A stretch of DNA of 64,000 nucleotides from Harmothoe impar (taxonomy: Eukaryota; Annelida; Polychaeta; Phyllodocida; Polynoidae), in contig OX381707.1 in NCBI GenBank assembly GCA_947462335.1, forward strand, positions 62,287,773 through 62,351,772. The letters are read 5' to 3'. Below the pieces are notes generated by a model. The model worked only from the letters and a program-made list of their open reading frames with translations. It had not been told where the DNA came from and searched no databases. Both the position numbers and the translations under genes were made by a program. Shown here in pieces: positions 13,089 through 25,867 of the stretch (its first letter is position 1; each line of letters begins with the position of its first letter).

Positions 13089-14824
13089 GGATCACCCCTA
13101 ATTCTAAAGAGGGCAACCTTATAAATCGACAATATAAATTATCCATGGTTGAGGATTTTTATTGGGTTAATCATTATAAAGATTCTATTTAGTAAAGTAG
13201 CAGTTTAGACATTGTAATATCTATTCATGTTTAAAATGTGTATTATAGTGTTATCTTTTTCTGTGTAAATCACTTTACCAAAGGTGACATTACCTCAAGC
13301 TGAAATACGCTTCCTTTCTAAAAGCAATCCTCTGTTGATGACTCCCAGGGTACTTTATATATTAGCTCTATCTATGTCTAGTTCATCTATACCTTTAATG
13401 AGTGTTTGAACAGGTTCTTGGTATGGCACATCCAGGTAGGTAAACACCTATATCGTATTAACCTGTTGTTACCAGGTAACATTGTCAGGTAACGAGTGCT
13501 TACCTGAGGTCTACTCTCTACGCATCAAACACTCTACTCCAGGTACCAAGGTTTGTATTGTGTGGTTGGTGCTTGGGTAGAGGTGGGTCGAGGTGAAAGG
13601 GTAAACTGACCAGTTTCCATGGAAACCAAAATAAAACAATGAATATCATTCACGCTAAATATTATACTATGCGGTACTTTCTGGAAATTGCATAGATGCC
13701 AGAGTTATTGAGACAGGTACATTATCTGCCAGTGATTTGATATTTTACCAGGTACCCTCCACCCCACCTCCAGTCTGCCCTTTGTTGTTCTGATCTAAGG
13801 GAAGACAGTACTCCATTATATAGAGGAAGGACCTAATGGAAGGCTAATAAACTTCATATAACGTGCATCAAACATATCCGGTGCTGTGCCATGTAAAATT
13901 ATAATACCCTAAGTAGGTCTACTTGGAAAAGAGAGGCGGGATCAGCACCTTACTGACTGAGTTCTCTGTCTTCCAGTATTTGTTATAGGGCAGGGTGGAC
14001 ACATCAGCTCATCGCTGTCTCACATCATACACACGTAAGCCTAACAACACTTCTGTACAAACTCTGTCTAGCCTATCGCACACATTGTCAGTGAGCCTAA
14101 CTGGTCACTTATCTCAATGCTCATTGTCCAACTATATTTGCAAGGGTTGTTCACACAAAAAGTCTCATGGATTGCTTTTCCTCTTTGTGCTTACCGGTAA
14201 TGATTTAAAAGAAAAAAAAAGACACTAGAGATGTTAAATTTTTTTTTACATGGGTTATCTCTTGAGTAAATGACACATATATGTATGTACTGTATGTATA
14301 TCCACAAATATACAAGCCACATTTTAATCTTTATTGTTGCTATTGTTGCAGTTCCTCTTTTCAATCAGGTAATCTAAGTGAGCTCGCACAGCAACTATTA
14401 AGCATCATGTGTTATATCGATGCATACTCATATATGGTATCGTTGTCTAAACGTAAACATGTTAAATATGTCTCGTTATCTCTATCATCTATTGAGACAA
14501 AGTGATAGCTAACTAGGTTTCAACCCTCAACATATCACATCGATAGATAACACCACTACATGGGACCTATATGGACCACACCATCTGTGCCCAGGGGCGT
14601 TAGGGTAGGTATAAGATAAGGACTACATTTATAATGCTATCCATGTACCCCTCTGTCACTGTTATCTGCATATGTATAATAAATGTAACAGTAATTGTGT
14701 ATGGACATGGTAGGCTTATCTCTCAAGGATACAATTATCTTAGGCTAAATAAGTAATGGTGGGTGGGACATGTTTGTGTAAGGTTTGGGATGAGAAGGCA
14801 GAGATGCTATAGGAGAGAGAAGAT

Positions 14825-15046
14825 GGGGGAGAGGGAGAGGGAGAGGGAGAGGGAGAGGGAGAGGGAGAGGGAGAGGGAGAGGGAGAGGGTGAGAGAGAGG
14901 GAGAGGGAGAGGGAGAGGGAGAGGGAGAGGGAGAGGGAGAGGGAGAGGGAGAGGGAGAGGGAGAGCGAGAGAGCGAGGGAGGGAGAGGGAAAGGGAAAGG
15001 GAAAGGGAAAGGGAGAGGGAAAGGGAGGGGAGGGGAGAGGGAGAGG
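14825..15046. repeat. (GGGAGA)n simple repeat
   Basis: About 220 bp of near-perfect hexanucleotide purine repeat grades into GGGAAA variants at the right end. Both strands give long artificial ORFs (Arg-Glu on plus, Ser-Pro and Leu-Pro on minus), which are not genes. A polypurine tract like this can form triplex DNA. Confidence 0.95.
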
Positions 15047-15968
15047 GAGCTGAATTCCGGAGATGGAAAAGGCCGAGCAAGGGACATGCAGGGAGTTACT
15101 ATGTACCGGTATATAAATTAAGATAAATGTATATATAACCCATCAGAGCCCATTAAAAGCTTCACACCACTTTTTGATTCATCAAAATATCTTTATTCTC
15201 TTTTTTTAAATGGATTTTGAGAGTAAAAAAATGCCAGCAACAGGAATACCACGAGAGGAGGGACATAGTGTTATTATGGAGGAGGACCCATGATAGTTTC
15301 GGCACCACGCACATACCCCACGTTATGTACCGTCACGACTTATCTTGTGTCACTGTGGTCAACACGGACTTCCTGGGTGGGTGTAAACATATTATCTACC
15401 ATGATAACCACAATGTTACAATAGCTGTAACATGATAAATGGAGGCCATTAATAACACACTGACCTTCCTGTCTAACTTGTCATCTAGTTATTATATACC
15501 TTTTCTTCATTTTTTTCCCTTTATAAATTGACAGACAAAAAGATAACTATCCTGATATCAGCAGCGGTGTGTCACTAGCCATGATGACATGACCTATGAC
15601 ATAAGAACCTGTCTCTATCTAACTTCTGTTTGGTTTTTATTTCTCCAAGGACCAACCCATGTGTCTGGGATGAGAATGAGACATAATATCTAGAATTATA
15701 CATTTTCTGTACGTAAAATTCTCGCATCGTAGACTTATAACATATGTTATTTTCTGCTTGGTAAAATGTTTAGATTATATTCAGCATAATATAACCCAAT
15801 ATAACCTAATCTGGGTTTGAGAAGTGTAGGACCACATCTGGTTGATTGCTTTAGGTTGTAGCTCGGCTTTGCCTCGTTAGACCACTATGCAAGACAACTT
15901 GTGTGATATCCAACCTTTCAAACCCCCACATTGACTTCTGTCTATATTAATGGAGAGTTCAGACCTAC

Positions 15969-16055
15969 CTCTATGTTGGCGATGTCCTTCAGTCCCTGCC
16001 TCCAGTTGGGGGACAAGATGGCGGACAGCAGCCTAGACATGGTGGCTGTATCCAT
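15969..16055 (-). CDS. candidate minus-strand first coding exon of an unidentified gene
   Basis: An ATG at 16055 with a second in-frame ATG five codons later opens 29 codons, ending at the donor CATAGAG|GTAGGT at 15968 (phase 0). The peptide is MDTATMSRLLSAILSPNWRQ followed by GLKDIANIE. The opposite strand of the same segment holds AAGATGGCGGAC, a good start-codon and YY1-like context, and a plus-strand ATG exon candidate lies 70 bp away (16125-16154). The strand of the real gene, if there is one, is therefore unsure. Confidence 0.3.
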
Positions 16056-17709
16056 GGTAACACTACTCCAGGGCACTAAATCCCCACAATGATCCAAGAT
16101 CCACAGGATCTCTAGTCATCATATATGTCCGACAGAGGGCTCTCTCCATCCATGGTGAGTTCTAATTCCAAATATTCCTATTTCTGGGAAATCAGCTATT
16201 AATACTATCAGTCACAGATAATAAATCATTCAATACAATGTGTCAGAGGATAGAAAAGGAAACCTCCTACTCCTCAATGGAGTGCCTATTATGAACCTCC
16301 TCAAGGGGGTCACTTTGATACCGATCCCTGACTATAGGTCCTCCAGGACTAGTGCATGCTATAATTGAACTGGTGTGTCATGGCAAGCGTCACAAGTAGT
16401 GTATCAGATGACGGAATAGTCTTATATGATTAAGTTAATGTTAACTGGTCCTGTATGTATCGTGATGCGTCAGTTTGTTTGTGTGGTGGTGTAAAGGTCA
16501 AGATGTGCTAGGATGTTGTACACTGGATCCTTAATACGTAGTTCTAGTTTTAATATACAGAATATCTCCATATCATAGACCACTTAATGTATCCCTAGCG
16601 TGAAAGCCTAACAATGGAGAGATGGGCAATTCTCAAGGTTTCTTTTATAGTAGGTGATGGTATAGGTCAAGTTCTTAGGATCCAATACAGGACAAAGGAC
16701 CGTGGATGTGACACCTGTTCCTCCAGGAGGTGATATGTGGACAGGTGAGTAAATATGCCCTGTGGATCCTGGTCTCCAGGTGGTGGAAATCCCTCCAGCG
16801 GAAGGTGAGATATTGTGTCTACATGTAGATCTGATGGCTTCTCCTTTTGTCTATATCTTCTCCTGCATACTAGCACTGCTCCTGGTGCTGAGTACACTGG
16901 AGGAGTGGGTGGGTGGGGCTAGTCACACGTCGAGGAGTGGCTACTCACTTTCATATACGCACACACTCCTAGAATCCCTCCAGTGCTTCTCTGTGCTGCC
17001 TCTGCTCTCCATCCTATGAGCACCAGCACTTTGCAGTTACACTGGATATCTGTGCAACACTGAATAGAACTCCAGGGTGACCATCAGGAAAGCTAGATCC
17101 ACGAATGAATGAAAAGTGCAGGGATAGCATGTGTGACTGTCAGAGCCTGGAAATTGGGGTAGACTCAACAAAGGGTGCCATACTGGGCGCATACATGTAC
17201 ACCCTCCCGTATCACCACTGCTCCAGAGCCTACCCATGAATGTGTCCCCACAGGAGTTATTAGAACATATCTAGATCTAGCACAACTAGCATTGCATGTC
17301 CGCACTCCTCACTGAACCAGCTATACCTTCCCAGTTGTAACCATTTACAGACCCACACATTCAGTCAGTACTTGTAAGTAGGCCCATGGCAGTGGACCTC
17401 CGGGTCTACTCTAGCGTAGCTACTGCATACAATATCATAGCCCACTTCTATGCATAGGCATACTATTGTATAAATTACTTCTATTATTATTCCCAGGTTC
17501 CAAGTGCAAGTATCCTGGGGCCTATACTATGCATGTATATAGGAAGTACCTCCTCAGTCTTGCAAATTCAATTCACAACTCACTATAGACTTCTTCACCC
17601 TATGTTATTTTTATCCCTATACAACGTTCTCTTGCTCAGTTTGTATTGTCCTTACGTGGCATGCTCCTTGGTAAATAGCCAGTGTAACATGTGTATAGTT
17701 CCTCTCTAG

Positions 17710-17871
17710 AGTCGTTTCACAGAGTTGTTAGACTCCTATTTCCATACAGAGCTCCCTCCTCAGTCAGAAGCAGACGACATTTGTGAAAACGGCGCGTGGT
17801 TTATCAAACACCAGCGTCTCCGTCAGTGGCGCCGCCAGTGGCGGGTCCGGGAACTACTGTCAGTGTTTTGA
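17710..17871 (+). CDS. candidate plus-strand terminal exon of an unidentified gene
   Basis: The acceptor GTTCCTCTCTAG precedes 54 codons to TGA at 17869-17871, with an in-frame stop overlapping the acceptor. The peptide begins SRFTELLDSYFHTELPPQSE and ends WRRQWRVRELLSVF, with an Arg/Trp-rich tail. An ATTAAA variant poly(A) hexamer lies at 18180, followed by an A-rich stretch, giving a 3' UTR of about 310 bp. A second frame is open from 17783 to 18136 but lacks an ATG start, and I take it as chance. No family is recognised. Confidence 0.3.
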   Translation, partial: SRFTELLDSYFHTELPPQSEADDICENGAWFIKHQRLRQWRRQWRVRELLSVF

Positions 17872-18458
17872 TGTTGAGGCCTCTGGGCACTTGCCTCTGG
17901 TTGTCATTCGCCATATACTATCAGTAAGATCACACCTTTCTGCAATGGAGAGTAAAAAGGAGATGGGCCGGGTGGTGAGTGTTATTAGACACTATAAACG
18001 TAGAGTATCTCAAGTATTGCATTCAATTGTTGAATGCCTTAGTGTTGCTGTGCAATCTAACACTGCTAGTTTGGATGTAAACTGTCAGATGAGTCAGCAT
18101 CCTCCATCCATATTCAACAAACGTTGGACTCCCTAGAGCATCAACATTATGTTAAATATCACCTGATGTCGGTGATAAAATTAAAATTCAAAAAAAGAAA
18201 AAACACGATTCACAATCCTTGTTTCTGGGAATGAGATCCGCGTAAAAAAAGAAGAGAAAAAAAGAGACCCTGTATTAGTACATCTCTAGGGAATTCCCCA
18301 TCACAGAGATTCTAACCACAGTAGCTCTAACATCAATACCAAAACAGGACACAAAGGACACCTCTGGTGGAGGATGTCATAGCAACCTGTGCTTGGAGAT
18401 GGAGCTCACACGTGTTTCCGTCACCTAGTCCACTACCACCCAGGGACGTTGTATACTT

Positions 18459-18662
18459 GTGCCTCTACATGGGTCCCCACACTTTTGACCATGTCGCCGT
18501 GTCGATTTTTAGCAAAAGGACCCTGTCGTCGGGTCGAATTTTAGACATATAGAATATACTAGAGCATTAAAAAAGGGGTGTGTCGGTCGATTTTTAAAGG
18601 GGCCGTGTCGATTTTTAAAGGGGCCGTGTCGCACGTGTCGATTTTTACCCATGTAGAGGCAC
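18459..18662. mobile_element. 204-bp MITE with iterated GTGTCGATTTTTA words
   Basis: A perfect 16-bp terminal inverted repeat (GTGCCTCTACATGGGT) is bordered by a 6-bp target duplication ATACTT (18453-18458 and 18663-18668). The interior repeats GTGTCGATTTTTAAAGGGGCC-like units. Confidence 0.85.
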
Positions 18663-19130
18663 ATACTTATCATCCACTTAGCCTAACACAATATGCCCAA
18701 TGCCTATCCTGTTAATTCCATTTGTTGTATATATATATGGCGTCCAGGCCCCCTGGAGGTTAGGCTCTTCTGGTGGTGACACATCCATGTGTAGACCAGA
18801 TAAAGGGATCAGTCACGTGTGTAATTGTGGGCATCTCACTTCCGGTACCCTTTGTGCTGGTATTAAACTGGTCGGTCCCTGGGGGAGGAGAGGTCCGGGC
18901 AGAGACCCCAGGGGTGAGAACCCTCTGAAACTTGTAGTGCTCTACAGTATTCAGAATCTAACTTTGGATAAAACATTATACTGCAGCAAGTTAGAGACAT
19001 AACCTTTGTATCTATAATAGGCCCGTAGATTCTGTAAGGACCATTCATGACTTGTGATCACACTGATATAGGAAACCTTTGGAATAGTAACTTGCAGATT
19101 AACTATTCTATTATATTCTAATCATAGGTT

Positions 19131-19440
19131 AGGCCAAATAAAAAAAAAGGTGTGTTTCAGGTTACCCGACCCTACCCAGCAAAACAGGGCCGACCCTAGA
19201 AATTTTTATGCAATTTTGAAAAATATATTTATATTTTGGGTCATTTTGGGGCTATTTGAGGGTCGATCTGATAGTTCACGAGTCGAGGTGGTCGTCGGCG
19301 AGTCGGCATTGTAGTTCCTGAGTCGATTTCTGGGTTCTTTTCAGGCTAAAGTAGTATAAAAAAAAAAAAAAAAAAATCCCACCTATCTTCCCTAGATTTT
19401 CAGACCATGTAACCTGAAACACACCTTTTTTTTTTGGCCT
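19131..19440. mobile_element. MITE of the AGGCCAAA...GGTGTGTTTCAGG family, copy 1
   Basis: The left arm, AGGCCAAAT then an A-run then GGTGTGTTTCAGGTTAC, is repeated inverted at the right end (GTAACCTGAAACACACC). TTA flanks both sides. The interior carries iterated GAGTCG words. A second full copy is at 36753-37192, and a lone arm lies near 61274-61309. Confidence 0.8.
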
Positions 19441-20173
19441 TAGCCTGAAAATATTTATTTATATAAAAGATTACAGGTTTGACAACATCAACAGTATGAA
19501 TGAGTGCTCTTTATATCAACTGAGATCATTCTATGCCGTCAGCATAACGTACTAAATGGGTTCATGTACTGTACATGTGTGGGAGGCCGTATTCTAAGTT
19601 CAGGTCGGTACACTTTTATGATGTACACTGTTTCCATCTCCCCATCACCAGTGATAATTAGCATTGACATGATTTAACACGAAATCAGCGTCTCTGGTGA
19701 GGGTTGACACATGCCTATGCCCAGCTTGACCTTCCACACGCATGGGGTGCGAGTTATGACACCCCAAGGTCAAATCATTCAAGCTCAAGGTCAAATGTCA
19801 AGGTCAGACTGACATGCATGTCATGACACAGAATTGAACCACCATGGTACGGTAATAATAGACCCTGACCATTGATAAGGAGAAATATAACAGTCTAAAC
19901 AAAATGTTTCTGCAACACGAGTTTTGTTCCCCCTTTTAAGACATTTCTGTGTTTCTTTTTCTGTGTCTATTCCTCTACAAGTTGAGCATATGGTTAGCAC
20001 CTGAAGTTCTGATAATGGGATATAGGGAAAACGTCCCACCAGAAAGTTAGTTTAGAGAAGAAAGTCAGGGGGTCAAACAGTCACCACCCCCTCCCCTTGC
20101 ATGGTGCCCTAACCCTTCTCCAGTAACAAGTGGTGACAAAGGGGGTCTTCCTCGGCCTCTCCATAACCTACAG

Positions 20174-20308
20174 ACGCCCCTGCTGTGTTGGCGCCATACA
20201 CATTGAGTTACACGCGACCTGCTCGTGAGCTCCTCCCGGAGCAACTCAAGTTACTGCTCATGTCACCAGGTGTCACGGTGCTCTATGGAGACAGCGGTTT
20301 CCGGCCGG
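20174..20308 (+). CDS. possible plus-strand exon, unidentified
   Basis: A pyrimidine-rich acceptor (CCTCTCCATAACCTACAG) is followed by an open frame reading LAPYTLSYTRPARELLPEQL and then SPGVTVLYGDSGFRPG, up to a GTCAGT donor. The region is GC-richer than its surroundings. No family is recognised and no phase partner was confirmed. Open frames of this length are common by chance here. Confidence 0.18.
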
Positions 20309-23300
20309 GTCAGTGGGTTGGGGGGTGGGTTGGGTTGGAGGGGGAGGGGGGTGACACCTCTCCAACCCTGGAGGAACGTGAGCAATCAGGAATGTGTCAC
20401 CACAGGGACTGCTGTGAAGATGGTATTGGATTCCGGTCTTCTCCCTTCTGGGATGTACATGTATATGTAATTCATGGGGTAATTCAGTCAACATTAAAAG
20501 ATAATTCGAATTTTTACCAATAAATCTGTTAAATAAACGCACTGCATGTAAAACATGTATCTGTAATTCATGGGTAATTCAGTCAACTTTAACATTTCGA
20601 TTTTTAAATCAATAAATCTGCTGTAGAAGCAACAATGTATACGTAAATGCACTAAGGATTTACTTCTGGGCCAGTATGAGCAGTGTGACTGTAGGAGGGA
20701 AGTTCAAAGTCGCTATGAGTATAAGCCTTATGGGATTGGCCTCAGAGATCCAGATTCTGAACTATTGAGCTGCTCTCTGACACACTACAGACCTGTGACA
20801 GTGAGCAGCTCCTTCAGTGGAGGCTGACGTACCTTACACTAAATGAGCAGCTCGCACTGGGAGGTGGGCTGGCTGACGTGTGTTAAACTCAATTGGGCAA
20901 GTATTACAGTAGATATATACAGCCTACACGTGCCAGTTGGTGGTGTAGAGTAAGGGTGGGTCAGCTGGTGCTCTGTGGTTAACCTCTGAGCAGCTCTGAG
21001 CAGTCTCTGAGTGACTCAGTCTCATGAGGTGGGCTTCAGCTCTAGGTATACAGGACCTGGACCCTGGCTACCTGCAGTGTGCCCCTACTACTAGTGATTA
21101 CACACTCCAGGCCTGATACTAAAAAAGTCAATATTAAATGGGGTACAAGTGCCTGCGTCTAGACTCTATATCTTACCATACTAAAACCTGAACTCTGATG
21201 TGCTAGGTTTTTAAATCCAGGTTTTATATCCTCCAGGGTGTGAGTACTAAACACTGTAGGTCCTGATTCCTGAAGAGGTTCGTCCCTGGTGGCCTGGTGA
21301 GTCTGGGAGTAGAAGGAGACAGTATACTGGGGTCCTAAGGTGTAAATCCTGCTCCCACCAGCCGGTCAAGTAGGTGGCACCCAGGTGGTAGTTGCACTAG
21401 GTAACATGTCTGACTGGTAGTACCCAAAGTACCAGTGGATAAATAACACTGGGCCCCTGTACAGAGGTCCACAGGTGCATGCTAAGTGTAAACTGACTAT
21501 GAAATCAGTCTCCCAGGATCCTGGGTATGGGGTATGGGTCTGTTAACTATTTTACAGCACACCTCTAGTGCTGGGACCTAACATAGCGTTACCACAGAGC
21601 TGTATACATCCTTGATCATTAAATCTTCTCCAGTAGCACCAATATGTATAGAATCCCCTCCATGGTGGCACCAAGGGTAATTGACATGAAACCTCCAGTG
21701 TCCCTGAGTGTTCTGCTGCCTCCTGTTCCTAGTACATCCATGTAGAGTAATGCTCTCCGTGTGCTTCTTTTCCCGCCTACCGCCGACACTGGAGTGATGA
21801 CCCTGGGGTCTTGCTACATCCGGCCCGTCACCACACCATCCTGTCTGCTACAGTATAGGGGAGACCTACTCCAGGCTAAACCATATCTCACACAGGAGGA
21901 GGAGGAGGAGGAGTCCTCCAGGGTATCATGATTCAGGTTTTAATCAACTCCCACGCCATGCTTTGGTGTAACTCCTAGTGGTGTGGAGATTGATGTATAG
22001 GGCATCTATAGTACAGCTGTATTAGAATGTTACAGTTACAGGTAGTTCCCCCTTCAGGTGGTGAGAGGGGACTGAGGAGTCTGAGGTCTCACCCACTTTA
22101 AGCATGCATACTGAACCCCTCCCAGCCCCCCCCCCTCCTCAGCCTCCCCCTCCTCCCTCCTTTTGTTCCCACTCAGCCTCCGGGGCTTGTCAACTGCCAG
22201 CTGTTGCCATAGAACCGCGCGTTTCCATAGAGACAGGCGCGCATGGCTTAGCAGTACATCTAAAGGGTGGGATGCATTATGCCCTTATTCTACATGCCAC
22301 CAGTGCTGAACACTGGGGTTGTTCCTGACTTGTATACATTATCGTCAGTAGGGTATTGTTGGGGTACAATACCAGGCACAGGTAAGGGGTATAAGAGGCA
22401 GCTGGTGACCAGGAAATGGTTAGACCCATTACCACAATCTGGGATACCTGTGTCAATGTTGGGGAAAGAGGGTTGCTACATTCTATGTATCCTAGTAAAA
22501 GGGCCCATGTGAGGTTTTAGTCAACTCCAGGTGGTCTAGACTGTGGGATTGGGAGTATAGCATAGGGCTATTGCCTGGCTATTGGCTATACCCCGGGCTA
22601 TACCCTATGGGGAATAATGTAATGGGGTATCCTGGGATGTGGCCTGCTCCCACCTGGGAGGGATAAATACCTGTTTATATTAATAGTAAGTTAGACTAAA
22701 CCCTGAGCCCTGTGATCTATCCCTTACTTCAAAGCCCCCTACCTGTGCCAGGTAATTGTACATTTTTACGGACCGTTTGACTCTGGACCCTATTAGGGAC
22801 CAGCGAACACCTCAGGTGAAGGCCTCCTGGGGAGAAAAGTGTGAACTAACCCCAGGGGGTAGGGGTGGGAGTGGGTAAGAACGTTAGCTTATTTACAGAA
22901 AGAGTAGAAAATAAAGCATGTAATTACCCCAAATAAGGTGGTATGGTTGAGAGAGGATGGCTAGGGGGTTAAGGTATTGGTGTGGTAGGTAAGTCTACCT
23001 GCTGTAGGGACCAGTGTAGGGCTATGGTGGTATATGGTGGACTGAGTCTGAGGTATATATAGCCTACCAATGATTGATAGAACACCTCCTGGGGGTTCTA
23101 CACTTAATTCACGTTGGTCTACTTCATGCCCCATTTATGGGTAAGTTTACTATGATTTATATCCACAGGGGGTATACATCTTTGTGATCAGATAGTGTAT
23201 TGATTTAGAGCTCTTGTAAATGAACATGGAAACCACATTGAACACTTTATTCTTACGTCAACATCACAACAGTACCATTAATTTAACACCAACCAAGCCA

Positions 23301-24130
23301 TCTAAGAAATGGGATATTTTAGCCACTGCAACAGGGGAGGGAACCGGATAGAAATATTTTAGTCTTCAAAGGCAGAAGTTGCATGAGACTACCGCACCAG
23401 TAAACCAACCATACCCTGCTTGGTATTGGCAGACCAGTATTATCACCAGGTCTGAAACCACTGGTGGTGGCTGACCGCAGAACAACCTGTCCCCTTCCCT
23501 TCCTCCAGGGCTGGGGGTGTAGGGCTCCAGGGTCGCCCCAGGGCCATGTTTCCACCTAAAGACCTGGTTCTCCCATTAAAATCTTATAGAAGCCTGTATT
23601 ATTGACAGAAAGCAAACACTGGGGACTTTGTGAAGAAAGCAAATACTACATACCAGATGTAATGAGTTTTCTGTTTTAAAATAGTTTCTTCCTTTTATCT
23701 TTTATATTTTTCGCATTTATATTTTCATATATATATATATATTTAAGTATGTTTCCTTATTAAGCCCAGGGGCCCCAGGGTCTAATGATGTTCACACACC
23801 ATTGTATTTCCCCCACACTTAGCCACAGAAATGTACCCCATCCAAATGCAGGGAAAGATTGTATTCTCTTGTAGTTTTTAACATTTACGATTGTCCACCC
23901 CCCCCCCTACATTTAGTGAAGGTCTTTCAGCCGATGTCTCTAAATACACTATAATCTCCTTTTACCAAATGGATGAATCCCACTGAGGCAGCCCCTACTT
24001 TATCTGTTCCTTCAACACACCATACTATTTTATACTCATTACTTTCCCCATCCAATTATACTTTAGTTCACTTCCTTTCCTTTCATAGACAGGAAAGGTC
24101 GCGACAATCTTTTTCTCGATGAACCCATTA

Positions 24131-24155
24131 CCTTGATGAGGTAATGGGCGGACTT
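24131..24155. other. perfect 9-bp stem-loop
   Basis: CCCATTACC, a 7-base loop and GGTAATGGG. No context suggests a function. Confidence 0.4.
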
Positions 24156-24492
24156 TCAGTACATTAGTTACCTCTGTCTACCAGAGTGCACAAAGCAGGG
24201 CTGCACAAACTAATTATTAGTACACATGTATTACTGTGACGGACTAAACTGTGGTTATTGTTAGATCGAGCACAACTTGTACAATTGGTGCATTTCAATT
24301 AATACTCCTCCCCAGGACATTTAAATGGGTCAGCTTTTCCTTTTGTGTCCTTTAAAAAAACATTAACAGTTGTTGATATTGATGACTAAATACGTCACTG
24401 TTCTGTTACCGTTAATTGACTTTAAATGAGTAGGGTGCTGACGAGTATTACTCCTATAAGTACAATATATCACTGCACTCAAGCAAAGGACG

Positions 24493-24590
24493 TTACGTCA
24501 CAGCATTGTGACATCGTAATATGACGTCACAACAACATCCTACCTCTCTAATCTGACACTCTATTAGAACGTCACCTGACGATGACGTCA
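24493..24590. promoter_or_regulatory. cluster of cAMP-response-element-like sites
   Basis: Two full palindromic TGACGTCA sites (24522-24529 and 24583-24590) and one TTACGTCA (24493-24500) lie within 98 bp. This is the canonical CREB/ATF binding word. Three sites so close suggest a promoter or enhancer, but function is inferred from the motif only. Confidence 0.4.
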
Positions 24591-24681
24591 TCCCCTGAGG
24601 TCTGACACCCCTAAATGGTCTCTAACAGTTAGCTTTGTGTGCGTTACAGCACGCTTACCGCGCCCCCAACGCCTGAGCAAA

Positions 24682-24816
24682 ATGTCGTCTGCTTCTACTA
24701 GATTCTACACAAATTATCGTCTGCTCAGTGAAAGCTGTGGTCCGAGGCTGACAGGCAGAAATGCACCCCTTTGGTGGTTCACAATGGGGACAATACGCCC
24801 ACCTAAGGGCAGATAG
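24682..24816 (+). CDS. short ORF downstream of a CRE cluster, unidentified
   Basis: An ATG in good context (AAAATGTCG, A at -3) opens a 44-codon frame starting MSSASTRFYTNYRLLSESCG and ending TIRPPKGR before TAG. It lies about 90 bp after two perfect TGACGTCA sites. It could be the start of a first coding exon (weak GT donors occur inside it) or a chance ORF. No homology is recognised. Confidence 0.22.
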   Translation: MSSASTRFYTNYRLLSESCGPRLTGRNAPLWWFTMGTIRPPKGR

Positions 24817-25867
24817 ACCCCATTAAGGGGTTCTAATACATCTGACTATAATAGATCACATTCTAAAACGTTAAGGGTTCAAGGTTCCCTACACGTCTAC
24901 AGCCTTCTACTGATGATATCACGGTACATACTTACGTCTAAAGGGCGTTATACATGTATAGAAACTTTTAGACACCCCTCTAAAGTTGCAAAATACGTCA
25001 TCATATTGACCGATACTTTTATAATATCGAAAAAGAATTCTAACGTGTTATCTTTAGAAATAGAAAACATTTCCCCAAGTAAATAAATCTGAGAGAATAT
25101 CCGATTAAGCTGACTAGGCTTAAAGACAGCTCGAATCAATCCAATACAATCTCCACTAATACCCACTAGTACGATGATAATAATAACAAAAGTAACCAGG
25201 GTGTGCTCTATTTACTAACACACTATCAGTATGTGCAAGAAAGATCTTTCACACTAACCTCCTCACAAACCCATGTAATTTTGGCCATACACATACAGCT
25301 GGATACAGGTGTGTGCTATGCCTATTTTATTATCATTATTGTGTTCTCTCAAAGACAACATTGAATCCTATGCCATGCTCTGTGCCAAGTCTGTATGGAA
25401 TGATGCCCAGAATAGCAGACGACAATTCTAAGGATCTACATAAGACGAGGTCCCAATGATTGATGGTTGCCTCCAGAACACTACTATGCTTCCCTTTCAT
25501 TATTAGGAGTAATTAAACTTTATCCAACCCCAAAAGTATGGAACCCTCTCCTCTGTAGGACTGACTACGATGTTAGTCTACTACTTACAAAGGCATTGCT
25601 ACCCATTTAGGTATGGAGTTGTAGATGTTGCACACACGTTTGTTTACAACAAATGTACAATATATTATGATTTATACCAGTATGTCATTTTCTATCAAGA
25701 CGTACCAAAAAGTACCACAACTTTAGTTCTGTATAAAGCTTTGACGGCAAACCAGGCCAGGCAGCTCGGCTGGATCGCCCCCTGGCTTACATTACCTTCA
25801 CTCACCGCTAAAATCCACAACGTTTAAGGAGGTCCCAAGTTGAGCAGGAGGATGGTTCACCTGTATG

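Larger units (their letters stand above)
11404..13099. mobile_element. non-autonomous terminal-inverted-repeat element, interrupted by a second element
   Basis: The left end AGGGGTGATCCATTTAGT (27 bp in total, to 11430) is repeated inverted at the right end. There, GCGTGACATACTAAATGG runs to 12747 and the final ACCCCT resumes at 13094. The right inverted repeat is split by the insertion at 12748-13088. Joined across it, the two inverted repeats match over 27 bp. Inside are a C-rich direct repeat (near 11448 and 12665), the 153-bp duplication and degenerate GACCCTT-type repeats (12150-12430). No transposase frame is seen. Confidence 0.7.
18670..24480. other. mostly unassigned; GC-richer 20-23 kb block
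   Basis: Apart from the 19.1-kb MITE and the possible exon at 20174, the stretch holds repeated GAGCAGCTC words (20767-21000) and many CCTCCAGG words. A further possible plus-strand open frame runs 21740-21938 and ends in a Glu run. None can be confirmed. Confidence 0.4.

Noticed and set aside
14740..15087. Long Ser-Pro, Leu-Pro and Arg-Glu frames
   Set aside because: They are translations of the (GGGAGA)n simple repeat.
17765..24700. 17-bp match AGAAGCAGACGACATTT at 17.77 kb and (inverted) 24.69 kb
   Set aside because: A single match of this length is plausible by chance in 64 kb, and the flanks do not align.
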